From positions 27,975-91,974 of the forward strand of contig DATJRE010000533.1 in assembly GCA_035505095.1 (NCBI GenBank): DNA of 64,000 nt. The letters are read 5' to 3'. The notes under the pieces are model-generated. The model was not told the origin of the DNA. It saw nothing but the letters and a program-made list of their open reading frames with translations, and did no database searches. The stretch comes from JOPF133 sp035505095 (GTDB lineage Bacteria > Acidobacteriota > Terriglobia > Bryobacterales > Bryobacteraceae). The position numbers and the translations under genes are program-made. Numbering within the stretch: the stretch's first letter is position 1; every line of letters begins with the position of its first letter. Positions 19,101 to 27,519 of the stretch are shown piece after piece.

Positions 19101-19232
19101 ATGCTGAATTGGCTGCTTCGCTTATGGCGCAGATTTGGCACGTGGATGACGCAACGCCCGGTCGTGTCGGCGCATCACGACCCGGTCTCGCAACCGTACC
19201 ATCCTTCAAATCTTCACGCCCGCCTTCGTTAG
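19101..19232 (+). CDS. Small hypothetical ORF (43 aa) with strong ribosome site
   Basis: The ORF begins MLNWLLRLWRRFGTWM and ends at TAG 19230-19232. AAGGAG lies 5 nt upstream of the ATG, good spacing for a gene this short. The product has a basic, tryptophan-rich amphipathic N terminus and a histidine/proline-rich tail. I do not recognise a family. It could be a small membrane-associated peptide or chance, and only the ribosome site argues for it. Confidence 0.3.
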   Translation: MLNWLLRLWRRFGTWMTQRPVVSAHHDPVSQPYHPSNLHARLR

Positions 19233-19529
19233 GATCGCGCCGGTTGTGGCGCAACGCCGGATGAAGCAGGTCGGGATCAATTAGGAACACCGCTCCGCCG
19301 GAACCACACGCTAAACGCCCGGCGGACCTGGCAAGCGGCCGCGTGTTTAGGTTCGCCCGTCTGCGAACAGGCGCGGCTCGACATCGAATCGACCTGGCCC
19401 GCGACGGTCGGCACTTCCCGCCGCTCGATCGTCGCCAGCCGGCCCCGTGGGGCGAGCCGGGACGCACGTTTCGTGTCTGCCGGCCGGCGGCGATCGTGGC
19501 CGCGCCGGACGCCATCTGGCGGGCGCGCG

Positions 19530-19629
19530 GGAACAGCGATCTACGGTGTGCTCCTGCGCCGTTGCCTTCAATGCGCCGCGGATGCCGCCCGTCTTCCCTC
19601 GGAACAGCGATCCACGCGGTGCGCCTGCC
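19530..19629 (+). repeat. Imperfect direct repeat pair, ~28 bp
   Basis: The segment starting GGAACAGCGAT at 19530 and again at 19601 is followed in both cases by a C(T/C)ACG..GTGC(T/G)CCTGC pattern. The copies are about 71 bp apart in non-coding DNA just upstream of the GH97 gene. Function unknown; this may be residue of a small duplication. Confidence 0.4.
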
Positions 19630-19743
19630 CCTCTGCTGGACGCGACGCGCCCGCCCGAACCGCGATAGATAGCAGAAGGACCTCCTGTGCCGAACTGCGC
19701 GGTTTGTATCAGACTATGTTCATAGACAAGGAGTGAATGACCA

Positions 19744-21753
19744 ATGTTTCCGCGTCTTGCTATCCTTCTGCCTCTGCTCATCCACCCGGTTGCCGTCGCG
19801 CAGTCCGTGCTGCATTCCCCGGACGGTCGCTTGGCGATCACCTTCCGGACCGTCTCCATGGTCCAATCGGGTCGCGGGGCGCCCTCCACCCTCCAACCAG
19901 CTCCCGGTGGCGGCCAACTAGTTTATGAAGTCTCGTTCCAGGGCAAAGCTCTGGTCGAGCCGTCCGCGCTTCGTCTCGATCTGAAAGACCAGCCTCCCTT
20001 GGGAACGAACGTCCGGATCGTGAACTCCACCGGGTCGAAAACGGATGAAACCTATCGCCTGGTGGCCGGAAAAGCCAGCTCGGTGCGCAATTACTTCAAC
20101 GCCCTTCGCGTGGAACTCGATGAGAACGGCAGTCCCGGCCGGAAGCTGGTGATGGAAGCGAGGGCCTACGACGACGCCGTCGCCTTTCGGTATGTGGTTC
20201 CCGAGCAGCCTTCGCTCAGCGAATTCCGGCTGGCCAAGGAAGGAACTGAGTTTCGGATCAGCAAAGATCCCTTCATCTATGCCCTATTCCTCCCCAACTA
20301 CCGCAGCATGTACGAAAGCGAATTCATCAAGCTGTCTGCCAGCAGCCTTTCCAACCAGGGCGGTGTCGCCAGCTCCGTGCTGGTGGGACTCCCGCTGCTG
20401 ATGGAAGTGCCGGGAGTGGCCTGGATGGCGATCACCGAAGCCGACCTCAAGGGATACGCGGCCATGTACCTGACTAACCCTTCCGGAGGATGGACCAGCC
20501 ATAAATTCGAGTGCCGGCTGGCGCCTCATCTGGACGATCCCGATACTGCCGTGGCCGGTGCCCTGCCGCACCAATCCGCCTGGAGAGTCCTGCTGGTGGG
20601 CACCGAGCCGGGCCGGCTGATCGAATCCAACGTGGTCACCAGCTTGAACCCGGAGTCGGCCATCCAGGACACCTCCTGGATTCGGCCGGGAAAGGCCTCC
20701 TGGGATTGGTGGAGCGGCAGCCTGGGGCCGGATGGCAAGAGTGCTTACACCACCGCGAACATGAAATACTACGTGGACTTCGCCGCCCAGTCGGGTTTCG
20801 AGTACATGCTGGTGGACGCCGGCTGGTCCGCCCGGGGAGACATCACCAAAATGAATGGCCGCGTCGATATTCCGGAACTGGTGCGCTACGCGGCGTCCAA
20901 GAAGGTGAAGATCTGGATCTGGCTCGGCTACGCCGACACGGCCCGGCAGATGGAACAAGCCTTCCCCCTGTACGAGAAGTGGGGGGTGGCCGGCCTGAAG
21001 ATCGATTTTATCGAGCGTGACGATCAAGGTGGGATCGATTGGTATTACCGCGTCGCCGAACTCGCCGCCCGGCATCACCTGATGCTGGACTTCCATGGCG
21101 CGACCAAGCCCACCGGCATGGAGCGCACCTGGCCAAACGTTCTTGGATATGAGGCCGTGGCGGGGATGGAGCAATCGAAGGCCGGAAGCCGCGACAATCC
21201 CGACCACCACGTCACTCTACCCTTCACGCGCATGTTGGCGGGACCCATGGATTACACGCCCGGCGGCTTCAACAACGTCACCAAGGCGGAGTTTGAAGCG
21301 CGCTCGCAGGCCCCCATGGTGATGGGCACACGGGCACACCAGTTGGCCATGTACGTGGTGTACGAGGCTCCCCTCCAGATGGTCTCGGATCGTCCCGCTG
21401 CCTATAAGGACCAGCCGTCGTTTGAGTTCATCAAGGCTGCCCCGGCCACCTGGGATGAGAGTAAAGTGCTGAATGGCCTGCCGGGTGAGTATATTACGAT
21501 GGCACGCCGTCGCGGTGACGAATGGTTCCTTGGCAGCATGACCAACTGGACGCCCCGCGACCTTGATTTGCCCCTGGGCTTTCTCGGAACCGGCCGCTAC
21601 CGGGCCGAGATCTATGCCGATGCCGACGACGCGGATAGTCTGCCGAAGAACACCTCCATCGTGAAGAGAACCGTGGAGCGCTCCACGCACCTCAAAGCCC
21701 ACCTTGCTCCTGGCGGCGGATACGCCGTGCGGCTGGTGCCAATCAAGCCCTGA
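19744..21753 (+). CDS. Glycoside hydrolase family 97 (alpha-glucosidase/alpha-galactosidase type)
   Basis: The 669-residue protein has a signal peptide (MFPRLAILLPLLIHPVAVAQ) followed by the GH97 N-terminal beta-sandwich (LHSPDGRLAITF). A catalytic (beta/alpha)8 barrel follows with MLVDAGW, KVKIWIWLGY, GLKIDFIERDDQ and a GYEAVAGMEQSK segment. A C-terminal beta domain ends the protein. GH97 enzymes hydrolyse alpha-linked glucosides or galactosides using calcium. The Asp in KIDF and the Glu in EAVAGME lie in the conserved active-site strands, but whether this member is retaining or inverting is not clear by eye. It is likely periplasmic. AAGGAG lies 10 nt before the chosen ATG, and an ATG at 19737 is in another frame. 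No sugar transporter or regulator is adjacent. Confidence 0.9.
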   Translation: MFPRLAILLPLLIHPVAVAQSVLHSPDGRLAITFRTVSMVQSGRGAPSTLQPAPGGGQLVYEVSFQGKALVEPSALRLDLKDQPPLGTNVRIVNSTGSKTDETYRLVAGKASSVRNYFNALRVELDENGSPGRKLVMEARAYDDAVAFRYVVPEQPSLSEFRLAKEGTEFRISKDPFIYALFLPNYRSMYESEFIKLSASSLSNQGGVASSVLVGLPLLMEVPGVAWMAITEADLKGYAAMYLTNPSGGWTSHKFECRLAPHLDDPDTAVAGALPHQSAWRVLLVGTEPGRLIESNVVTSLNPESAIQDTSWIRPGKASWDWWSGSLGPDGKSAYTTANMKYYVDFAAQSGFEYMLVDAGWSARGDITKMNGRVDIPELVRYAASKKVKIWIWLGYADTARQMEQAFPLYEKWGVAGLKIDFIERDDQGGIDWYYRVAELAARHHLMLDFHGATKPTGMERTWPNVLGYEAVAGMEQSKAGSRDNPDHHVTLPFTRMLAGPMDYTPGGFNNVTKAEFEARSQAPMVMGTRAHQLAMYVVYEAPLQMVSDRPAAYKDQPSFEFIKAAPATWDESKVLNGLPGEYITMARRRGDEWFLGSMTNWTPRDLDLPLGFLGTGRYRAEIYADADDADSLPKNTSIVKRTVERSTHLKAHLAPGGGYAVRLVPIKP

Positions 21754-21931
21754 GGGACTTTGGGGATTGTTCTGCCCGCTTTGCACACGGTAGCGGAATC
21801 GCCTTTACCGGCACGGGGCGCCCGGCGACCATTGCGCGGCGGGCGGCCGGAGAAAGCGCGCGCGGCGCACTCGCGGGCGATGCCGCGGTGGGACAGAGTA
21901 TGCCGCGCGCTTGGAGAACTCTGCGGGCCGT

Positions 21932-22261
21932 TTAGAACTCCAGTTTGCTGTTGCTGTCTTCCAGCTCGATCGCTTCCATTCTCTGGGAGCCGCTCTGGTC
22001 AACCAGCTCGATGGAAGTGCGCTGATAGTCGACTTTCGAATCGGTGGAGTGCACCAGCACCATCTGGCGCTTGCCGGTCTCGACGTTGGTGAAGACAACC
22101 ACTGGGCCGTTCACGTTCAGCGTATAGGTTCCGGCGGCCAGTTCGGCGGAGCCGACCTTGGTGGAGGCGTGGAGTGCCACGTTGTAAGTCTTGGCGCTGG
22201 CCAGAGTCATGCTGGCGAGCCCGAAGGCGGCCGCGAGAATCACATTCTTCATCGTCATCAT
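21932..22261 (-). CDS. Small secreted hypothetical protein
   Basis: The 109-residue protein begins with an N-terminal signal peptide (MMTMKNVILAAAFGLASMTL, cleavage near ASAK). A short beta-rich domain follows with the segment AELAAGTYTLNVNGP. This pattern recurs in small secreted acidobacterial proteins of unknown function. GGAG lies 9 nt upstream of the first of three clustered ATGs (22261), so I take that start rather than the longer open frame. It stands alone between GH97 (convergent) and the HAD gene. No function can be assigned. Confidence 0.75.
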   Translation of the reverse strand: MMTMKNVILAAAFGLASMTLASAKTYNVALHASTKVGSAELAAGTYTLNVNGPVVVFTNVETGKRQMVLVHSTDSKVDYQRTSIELVDQSGSQRMEAIELEDSNSKLEF

Positions 22262-22527
22262 GGTTGAGTTCTCCAAATGTTTTGTTGAATTTGCAAGCAC
22301 GTCATTGCTTGCATAACTAGAGGCGGGAGCAGGTCCGGCCGGGTAACTACTGCCCACAGGGGATATACCAGCCGGCCCGCACGGGATGCGGTGCGCGGAA
22401 GAGGCAGGGGAACAGAAACCGCGTTATAGGAGCGCAAAGCCGGGAGGTGAAGTATCCGCCAATGCTCCCTGGTGCTCTTCGAAATCGTCGGAGGCGGCCG
22501 ATCCCGCGCCGCCGTCCCATCCGTCTC

Positions 22528-23211
22528 TCAGAAATGCCCCCGCAGCGCTTCAAACCGCTCTAAGCGCAGCAGCCTCCCGGCGCCCGGTCGGATCTCCTGC
22601 TTTTCCAGCACCCAGGTGTGCGGGTGCGGCACGTACACCGCGTTCAGCCCCGCTTCCAGCGCCGGATTGATGTCCGATTTCGGGCTGTTCCCCACCATCC
22701 AGGTGCTGCCGGGATCCATGCCGCGCTCGGCCACCAGCCGAAGGTAGGCCGCGGCGTCCTTCTCCTTCACGATGGCCGTGTGGCCGAAGAATCCACCCAA
22801 ACCGGAGCGGTCCAGCTTCAGCCGCTGCTCTTCCACGTGTCCCTTGGTGAACAGGGTCAGGTCGTGCCGCCCGGCCAGGTACGCCAGCGTCTCCTCCACG
22901 CCCTCAATCACCTCCAGGGGGCACTCCAGAATGCGCTCGGCGAATCCCATCACCGTGCGCAGGTCGTCCGCTTCCACTTCGCGCTCCACCAGGCGCTGGT
23001 AGCACTGGCGCAGGTTGCGCCCGAAGTTGAGCGAGCCGTAGCCATGAATGCGGGCGTTGGCCGATTCGATCTCGTCCAGCACGTCGCGCACCTCGCGCGG
23101 GCTGAGCAACGAGTGGTCCAGAAACTCCACGAATTCGTCGAAGGCGCGCTCGAAGTAGATGTTGTTTTCCCACAGCGTGTCGTCGGCGTCGATGATCAGG
23201 TATTGGCGCAT
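22528..23211 (-). CDS. HAD-superfamily hydrolase
   Basis: The 227-residue protein has all four HAD motifs: DADDTLW near the N terminus with the nucleophile Asp and the acid/base Asp two residues later; FTKG with a Thr in motif II; a lysine in IVKEKD for motif III; and GNSPKSDINPA for motif IV. A helical cap lies between motifs I and II, so it is a small-molecule phosphatase-like enzyme of subfamily I type. The substrate is unknown. Its ATG shares one base with the TGA of the upstream TonB-like gene (TGATG), which implies translational coupling. It ends the LON-TonB-HAD minus-strand cluster. Confidence 0.85.
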   Translation of the reverse strand: MRQYLIIDADDTLWENNIYFERAFDEFVEFLDHSLLSPREVRDVLDEIESANARIHGYGSLNFGRNLRQCYQRLVEREVEADDLRTVMGFAERILECPLEVIEGVEETLAYLAGRHDLTLFTKGHVEEQRLKLDRSGLGGFFGHTAIVKEKDAAAYLRLVAERGMDPGSTWMVGNSPKSDINPALEAGLNAVYVPHPHTWVLEKQEIRPGAGRLLRLERFEALRGHF

Positions 23212-24809
23212 CAGCGGTCGGATTTTGGCCTGGGGGCCAGGTAGAAAGGAATTTCAAACACCGCATCCACGTCAATGGCCACGCCGTTGCGCCGCGCGGG
23301 TTCGAAGATCCATTTGGAGAGAGCCTCCTCGGCGGTCTGGTCCAGCCGCGGGTCCAGGTGGCGCAGCAGCACCACCTGGTCTATATGCCCGTCCTTGCGG
23401 ATGATGGCGGAGAGGCGCACCTTGCCTTCCACGCGTTCGGCCACCGCCGTGGCCACGTACTTGGGATCGACTTTGCGCAGCGGAACCGGCGGCTGCATGT
23501 CCACCTTCCCGCCCATCGAGTCGCGCTCGGCGAACCACACCATCCAGCTCCCGGAAAAGCTGGTGATGTTGGGCATCTGGATGGCCATGGTGTAAATCAC
23601 GCGCCCTTCGAGCAGCGGATCGGGCGCATCGGAAACCCGCGTGGCGTGCGGCTCGGGCGGCGGCAGCACGGCGTCCAGGGGGTGCAGCAGGTCGATCGGC
23701 CGGGGCCGCGCCGGTGGGCTTGCGCCGGGAATGGCGGCCGTACCGCCGCGCGCCAGCAGTCCCGGCACCACCACGCGCGTGTTAGTATCGCCGGGCGCGG
23801 TCGTGCCGCCTTTGGGGCGCACGTCCGGACCGGCCGAAAAGTTAGCCTCCCGCGATCCGGGCGGCTTGGGCAGATCGGTCAGCTTGGTAGGGTCCAGGCC
23901 GGCGATGGCCAGCTCGGCCGCCGGCGCCACCTGCGGCGCAGAAGCCGCCGCGGGAGCATCCGGCAGCGGCGCGGCGCCCTTGGCAACTGTGGCTTTGCGC
24001 GGCGGCGGAGTGAATTCCCGCAGCGGCGCCGCCGGAATGGCCGCATGATACGCCGGCGTTTGTACCGCCATGGACGTCCCGGCGTCCGGCGCCTCGGGCA
24101 GCTCCAGCGCGGGCAGCGCGGCGCGGTGGGCCGACGGCGGCGGGGTGAATCGGCGATGGGGCGCCAGCGGCAACGCGGGTTTGTACTCCGGGATGGCCAC
24201 GGCCAGCGTCTTGGCGGTGGGCGCCTCGGGCAGCGGCGCGGCCGCATGCACAGCCGCTCTCCGTTGCCGTGGCGGAGTGAACCGGCGAAGCGGCGCCTTG
24301 GGCAGCGCCGGTTGGTACGCCGGCACATCCAGGGCCAGGACTGGCGCTTTGGGCGTTGGGGGCAGCGGCGCCGGAGCGGTGGTCCGCGGCGTTGGCGGCG
24401 GCACGAATGGCCGCACCGGCCGGGGCGCCACCGCCAGCACATTCGGCAGCGGAGGCAGCTTGGGCGTGTGCACTGCCGGCTCGGGCATCCAGATCATCTG
24501 GCGGTCGTGCGGGCGGTCTTTGGTGCCCGCCACCAGCGTCTGGTGGAACTTGATTCGCGCGTGCGGAGGCCGCCGGTCCCGCGACGCGGCGGAGGGCGAT
24601 ACATCCGGCAGGTTGTCGTGCAGGTTGTACCAGACCAGGTGGTCCTCATGCGGCCGGATGACTTCGTCGTAAACGGATTTGCGCGGCGCCGGGTTGAAGG
24701 GCGTCGAGAGCACCAGCCAACCCAGCACCACGCCGTGTACCGAGGCCGAAAAGCCGAAGGCCACCGCGCCGGTCGAACGGCTCGATTTAGCGCGAGTGGC
24801 GAAGAGCAT
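23211..24809 (-). CDS. TonB-like energy transducer with long proline-rich repeated linker
   Basis: The 532-residue protein has a short basic N terminus followed by one membrane helix (about residues 14-36). A very long Pro/Ala-rich periplasmic linker follows. A C-terminal TonB domain (about residues 425-532) contains LRKVDPKYVATAVAERVEGK and LSKWIFEPARRNGVAIDV. The linker holds three tandem units with a 45-residue period at about 157-197, 202-241 and 247-286, each with a Y..A.P.AP.R.FTPP core. The arrangement fits an inner-membrane protein spanning the periplasm to energise outer-membrane receptors such as the two in this window. No exbB/exbD is nearby. It starts 6 nt after the LON-domain gene and overlaps the HAD start. 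Confidence 0.85.
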   Translation of the reverse strand: MLFATRAKSSRSTGAVAFGFSASVHGVVLGWLVLSTPFNPAPRKSVYDEVIRPHEDHLVWYNLHDNLPDVSPSAASRDRRPPHARIKFHQTLVAGTKDRPHDRQMIWMPEPAVHTPKLPPLPNVLAVAPRPVRPFVPPPTPRTTAPAPLPPTPKAPVLALDVPAYQPALPKAPLRRFTPPRQRRAAVHAAAPLPEAPTAKTLAVAIPEYKPALPLAPHRRFTPPPSAHRAALPALELPEAPDAGTSMAVQTPAYHAAIPAAPLREFTPPPRKATVAKGAAPLPDAPAAASAPQVAPAAELAIAGLDPTKLTDLPKPPGSREANFSAGPDVRPKGGTTAPGDTNTRVVVPGLLARGGTAAIPGASPPARPRPIDLLHPLDAVLPPPEPHATRVSDAPDPLLEGRVIYTMAIQMPNITSFSGSWMVWFAERDSMGGKVDMQPPVPLRKVDPKYVATAVAERVEGKVRLSAIIRKDGHIDQVVLLRHLDPRLDQTAEEALSKWIFEPARRNGVAIDVDAVFEIPFYLAPRPKSDR

Positions 24810-24815
24810 CGGTCC

Positions 24816-25445
24816 CTATAACTCCACGTGCTTGCCGCCGAAGCCATTGGTCGGTGCGAGCTGGCGCATGCGCTCAATGGTGCGCTGGCGCGGAATGTAT
24901 TCCGCCAGAAAGCTGTTGAACTGTTTGAGCCGCCCGTTTTCGGAGCGCTGCCGCAGCAGGCCGTTCAGAAAATCCAGGTCCGGCACCGCCTGCGCAAGCT
25001 GAAAGCTGAGCTGCGGATCGGTAAGGTCGGGCGAAGAATGCTCCCGGGCGTTGGAAAGGCGGCTCAATTCCTGATAGTTATCGAGCGCCAATTGGCGCAC
25101 TTCCACCGGGACGGGCGCGAATTCCTCGTCATCGAAAAAGGTCACCTCGCCCTGCAAAAATGCCTTCTCTTCGTTGAGGGATTGAATTTCGAACCGCCGT
25201 TTCCCCTGCGCGAGGATGTCCATGCGCCCATCGGGATACATTTGGAGCACTTTTTCCACGGCGACGGTGCAGCCAGCATTTACGATGCCATCGTCCTTCG
25301 CCAGCACGATGCCGAATTCCGAGCTGTCGCGGATCGCTTCCCCCACCATCTCCTTGTAGCGGTCTTCGAAAATGTGCAGGGGCAACTGCGTGCGCGGGAA
25401 GACCACCACGTTCAGCGGAAACAGCGGGATGAGCCGCGAGGGCAT
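24816..25445 (-). CDS. LON substrate-binding domain (peptidase S16 N-terminal-like) protein
   Basis: The 209-residue protein is homologous to the N-terminal domain of Lon only: SRLIPLFPLNVVVFPRTQLP and LHIFEDRYKEMV at the start, then the beta-rich G..VAVEKVLQ and GKRRFEI segments and a helical tail. There is no ATPase or protease domain. Stand-alone LON-N proteins are common and of unknown function. I place the start at 25445 because the longer frame has no ribosome site. A CATAAT -10-like hexamer ends 6 nt before this ATG, suggesting a leaderless transcript. It is the first gene of the LON-TonB-HAD cluster. Confidence 0.85.
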   Translation of the reverse strand: MPSRLIPLFPLNVVVFPRTQLPLHIFEDRYKEMVGEAIRDSSEFGIVLAKDDGIVNAGCTVAVEKVLQMYPDGRMDILAQGKRRFEIQSLNEEKAFLQGEVTFFDDEEFAPVPVEVRQLALDNYQELSRLSNAREHSSPDLTDPQLSFQLAQAVPDLDFLNGLLRQRSENGRLKQFNSFLAEYIPRQRTIERMRQLAPTNGFGGKHVEL

Positions 25446-25451
25446 GGTTCT

Positions 25452-25481
25452 ATTATGCCCAATGTATGAGAAACCCGTGAA
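25452..25481 (-). promoter_or_regulatory. Putative promoter of the LON-domain gene
   Basis: On the minus strand TTCACG (25476-25481) and CATAAT (25452-25457) are separated by 18 nt. The -10 hexamer ends 6 nt before the ATG, so transcription would begin at or next to the start codon. Confidence 0.45.
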
Positions 25482-25564
25482 CGCGCCGCGCGCTGCCCTC
25501 ACCCTCTTATTCTTCCCCGTCCACACTTCCACCTGTACCGCCGTCTAACCGGCAGAGGACTGCC

Positions 25565-26308
25565 ATGATTCGAGCCACTGCCGGTCTCGCGCTTGCCGTC
25601 TCCTGGGCCGCCTGCGCGCAGACCGCCGCGCCGCCGCGGTTCGAGGTTGCCTCCATCAAGCCAATTCCTCTCGACATCTACCGTGGGTCTTCCGGCATCT
25701 CCACCGGTCACGGCCGGATGACCGCCAGCAACGTTACCCTCAAGCGCTGCATCATCGGCGCCTACGGCGTAGGCCCCAGCCAAATCATCGGCGGGTCGCC
25801 GTGGCTCGATACCGACCGCTTCGAAATCGCCGCCAAGGCCGACCAGCCCGTCGGCGACGCTGCCCTCATGGTGATGCTGCAAACGCTGCTGGCCGAGCGC
25901 TTCAAGCTGGTGCTGCATCGCGAAACCCGCCTGCTGGACGCCCTGGTGCTGGAGGTCGCCAAGAACGGTCCCAAGCTCGAAAAAGCCGAGAGCGCCAATG
26001 CCAGCACCGACAGCAGGCGCGGCCGCATCGACGCCAAGGCGCTCACCATGGACCATTTCGCCTGGGTGCTGTCCCGTACCATGGCCGTGCCGGTAATCAA
26101 TGGAACCGGCTTGCAGGGCGCCTTCAACGTCAAGCTGGAGTGGTCGCCCGATAGCGACAAGCCGGTGAAGCCGGGCGAAATTCCTCCCGATACCGGCCCT
26201 TCCCTCTACACCGCCATCCAGCAGCAGCTTGGTTTGCGCCTGCACGCGCGCAAGGCCCCGGTGGAGGTGCTGGTGATCGACCGCGCCGAACACCCCTCCG
26301 AGAATTAA
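25565..26308 (+). CDS. TIGR03435 family secreted protein
   Basis: The 247-residue protein has a signal peptide (cleavage near ACAQTAA) and then the TIGR03435 pattern: PPRFEVASIKP, TLKRCIIGAYGV, LAERFKLVLHRETR, the segment around VLEVAKNGPKL, and VLVIDRAEHPSEN at the end. The family is expanded mainly in Solibacter-type Acidobacteriota and its function is unknown. GAGG lies 6 nt before the ATG. A decayed second copy follows directly, which shows that the family duplicates locally. Confidence 0.9.
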   Translation: MIRATAGLALAVSWAACAQTAAPPRFEVASIKPIPLDIYRGSSGISTGHGRMTASNVTLKRCIIGAYGVGPSQIIGGSPWLDTDRFEIAAKADQPVGDAALMVMLQTLLAERFKLVLHRETRLLDALVLEVAKNGPKLEKAESANASTDSRRGRIDAKALTMDHFAWVLSRTMAVPVINGTGLQGAFNVKLEWSPDSDKPVKPGEIPPDTGPSLYTAIQQQLGLRLHARKAPVEVLVIDRAEHPSEN

Positions 26309-26603
26309 ACCGCGCTCTCGATTTCGAGCCGTTGCCGGCCTCGCGGCAGCGCTCTCCTGCACCGCCGGCGCTCAGCCTGCCAGTCCGCCGCGGTTCGCGG
26401 TCGCCTCCTACATGCTCATGCTGCGCGCCCGGCTGGCCGAGCGCTTCAAGCTTCCAATCCGCTGAAACCGTGGGAGATCCCCGCCGATACCGGCCCTCCG
26501 TTTTCGCCGCCATCCAGCGCCAGCCCGGCTTACGCCTGCAAAGCGCGCAAAGCGAATGAGAGGTGCGGGTGATCGACCGCGCCCAAGGGCCCTCCGAAAA
26601 TCA
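26309..26603 (+). pseudogene. Decayed second copy of the TIGR03435 gene
   Basis: Directly after the intact gene, short pieces of the same protein recur in order but in shifting frames. They are AVAGLAAALSC..AQ..PPRFAVAS, a MLMLRARLAERFKL piece, EIPADTGPPFFAAIQRQ with GLRLQ, and VRVIDRAQGPSENQ. The middle third (SNVTLKRC to the MVML region) is gone. It is a tandem duplicate that suffered deletions and frameshifts. Confidence 0.75.
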
Positions 26604-26625
26604 GATGGCTCCTTGCCGGGGTTGT

Positions 26626-26631
26626 TATCAT
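26626..26631 (+). promoter_or_regulatory. -10-like TATCAT before the exosortase start
   Basis: TATCAT ends 6 nt before the ATG at 26638, with no Shine-Dalgarno between them. This fits a leaderless start. No clear -35 was seen. Confidence 0.35.
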
Positions 26632-26637
26632 GAGCTA

Positions 26638-27519
26638 ATGACCCCCGCGGCCACGAACGCCGAAACTACGCGCGCGTCGTGGTACCCGGCGGCCTGGTTT
26701 GGGCTCCTGCTGCTGGTCTGTTACGCCCCCATCCTGCGGGCGTTGATTTACGCCTGGATTCACAACGAGGACATGGGCCACGGCTTCTTCGTCCCCCTGG
26801 TGGCCGGCTATATCGTGTGGCAGCGCCGCGACGAGTTGCTGGCCCTCAAACCGCAGCCAAGCTGGTGGGGACTGGGGATGGTGCTGGGGGGCGCGCTACT
26901 GCTGGTGATCGCCACCCTGGGCGCGGAGGTCTTTCTGGCGCGCCTGTCCTTCGTGGTCACCCTCGTCGGCATGGTGTGGATGCTGGGCGGCCCGCCGTTT
27001 CTGAAGAAGCTCCGCTTCCCCCTGTTTCTGCTGCTCTTCATGATGCCCATTCCGTCGGTCATCTACACCCGCATTACCTTCCCGCTGCAACTGATGGCCA
27101 GCCGTCTGGCCGAGAATGCGCTAACGGCCTTCTCCATTCCGGTCTTGCGCGAAGGCAACGTGCTGGAACTGCCCAGCCAGCGGCTGGATGTGGTGGAGGC
27201 TTGCAGCGGCATCCGGTCGCTGCTCTCGCTCACTTTCCTGGCCTTGGTCTACGGGCACTTCTTCGAGAAGAAGACCTGGATTCGCACGGCCCTGTTTTTC
27301 TCCACCGTGCCCATCGCCATCCTGGCCAATGCCGGGCGCGTCACCCTGACGGGCCTGGCGTCCCTGATCAATCCGGCCCTTACCGAGGGCGCCGTACATG
27401 AGGCCATGGGCTTAGTCACGTTCTTCATCGCGCTGGGGATTCTGATTGGCATTCACCGGTTGCTGGTGAGGATCGGCCGCTGGCCGGCCCGGAGGCGCCT
27501 CGGTGAACTTCCTGCATAG
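26638..27519 (+). CDS. Exosortase (transpeptidase of the exosortase/archaeosortase family)
   Basis: The 293-residue polytopic membrane protein has about eight hydrophobic helices. The exosortase catalytic residues are in their usual places: Cys in VVEACSGIRSLLSL, Arg in ILANAGRV, and His in AVHEAMG. The N-terminal signature NEDMGHGFFVPLVAGYI also fits. Exosortases process PEP-CTERM-type sorting signals at the inner membrane. The ATG at 26638 gives an N terminus of normal length; the frame runs further upstream into the pseudogene. It overlaps the EpsI gene by 17 nt. No PEP-CTERM substrate is encoded in the window. Confidence 0.9.
   Translation: MTPAATNAETTRASWYPAAWFGLLLLVCYAPILRALIYAWIHNEDMGHGFFVPLVAGYIVWQRRDELLALKPQPSWWGLGMVLGGALLLVIATLGAEVFLARLSFVVTLVGMVWMLGGPPFLKKLRFPLFLLLFMMPIPSVIYTRITFPLQLMASRLAENALTAFSIPVLREGNVLELPSQRLDVVEACSGIRSLLSLTFLALVYGHFFEKKTWIRTALFFSTVPIAILANAGRVTLTGLASLINPALTEGAVHEAMGLVTFFIALGILIGIHRLLVRIGRWPARRRLGELPA

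Larger units (their letters stand above)
18138..19743. other. Gene-poor 1.6-kb interval
   Basis: Apart from the DUF3224 pseudogene, one small candidate ORF and an imperfect direct repeat (listed separately), I see no convincing gene on either strand. The long open frames here are GC-driven and show no recognisable domains. The interval separates the minus-strand STAND cluster from the plus-strand GH97 gene and may be a decayed former gene neighbourhood. Confidence 0.5.

Noticed and set aside
19347..19889. 180-codon minus-strand frame in the gene-poor interval
   Set aside because: No domain, no ribosome site, overlaps the GH97 signal peptide; treated as noise.
23358..24821. 487-codon Arg/Gly-rich plus-strand frame
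   Set aside because: Antisense of the proline-rich TonB linker; the arginine-rich composition is simply the complement.
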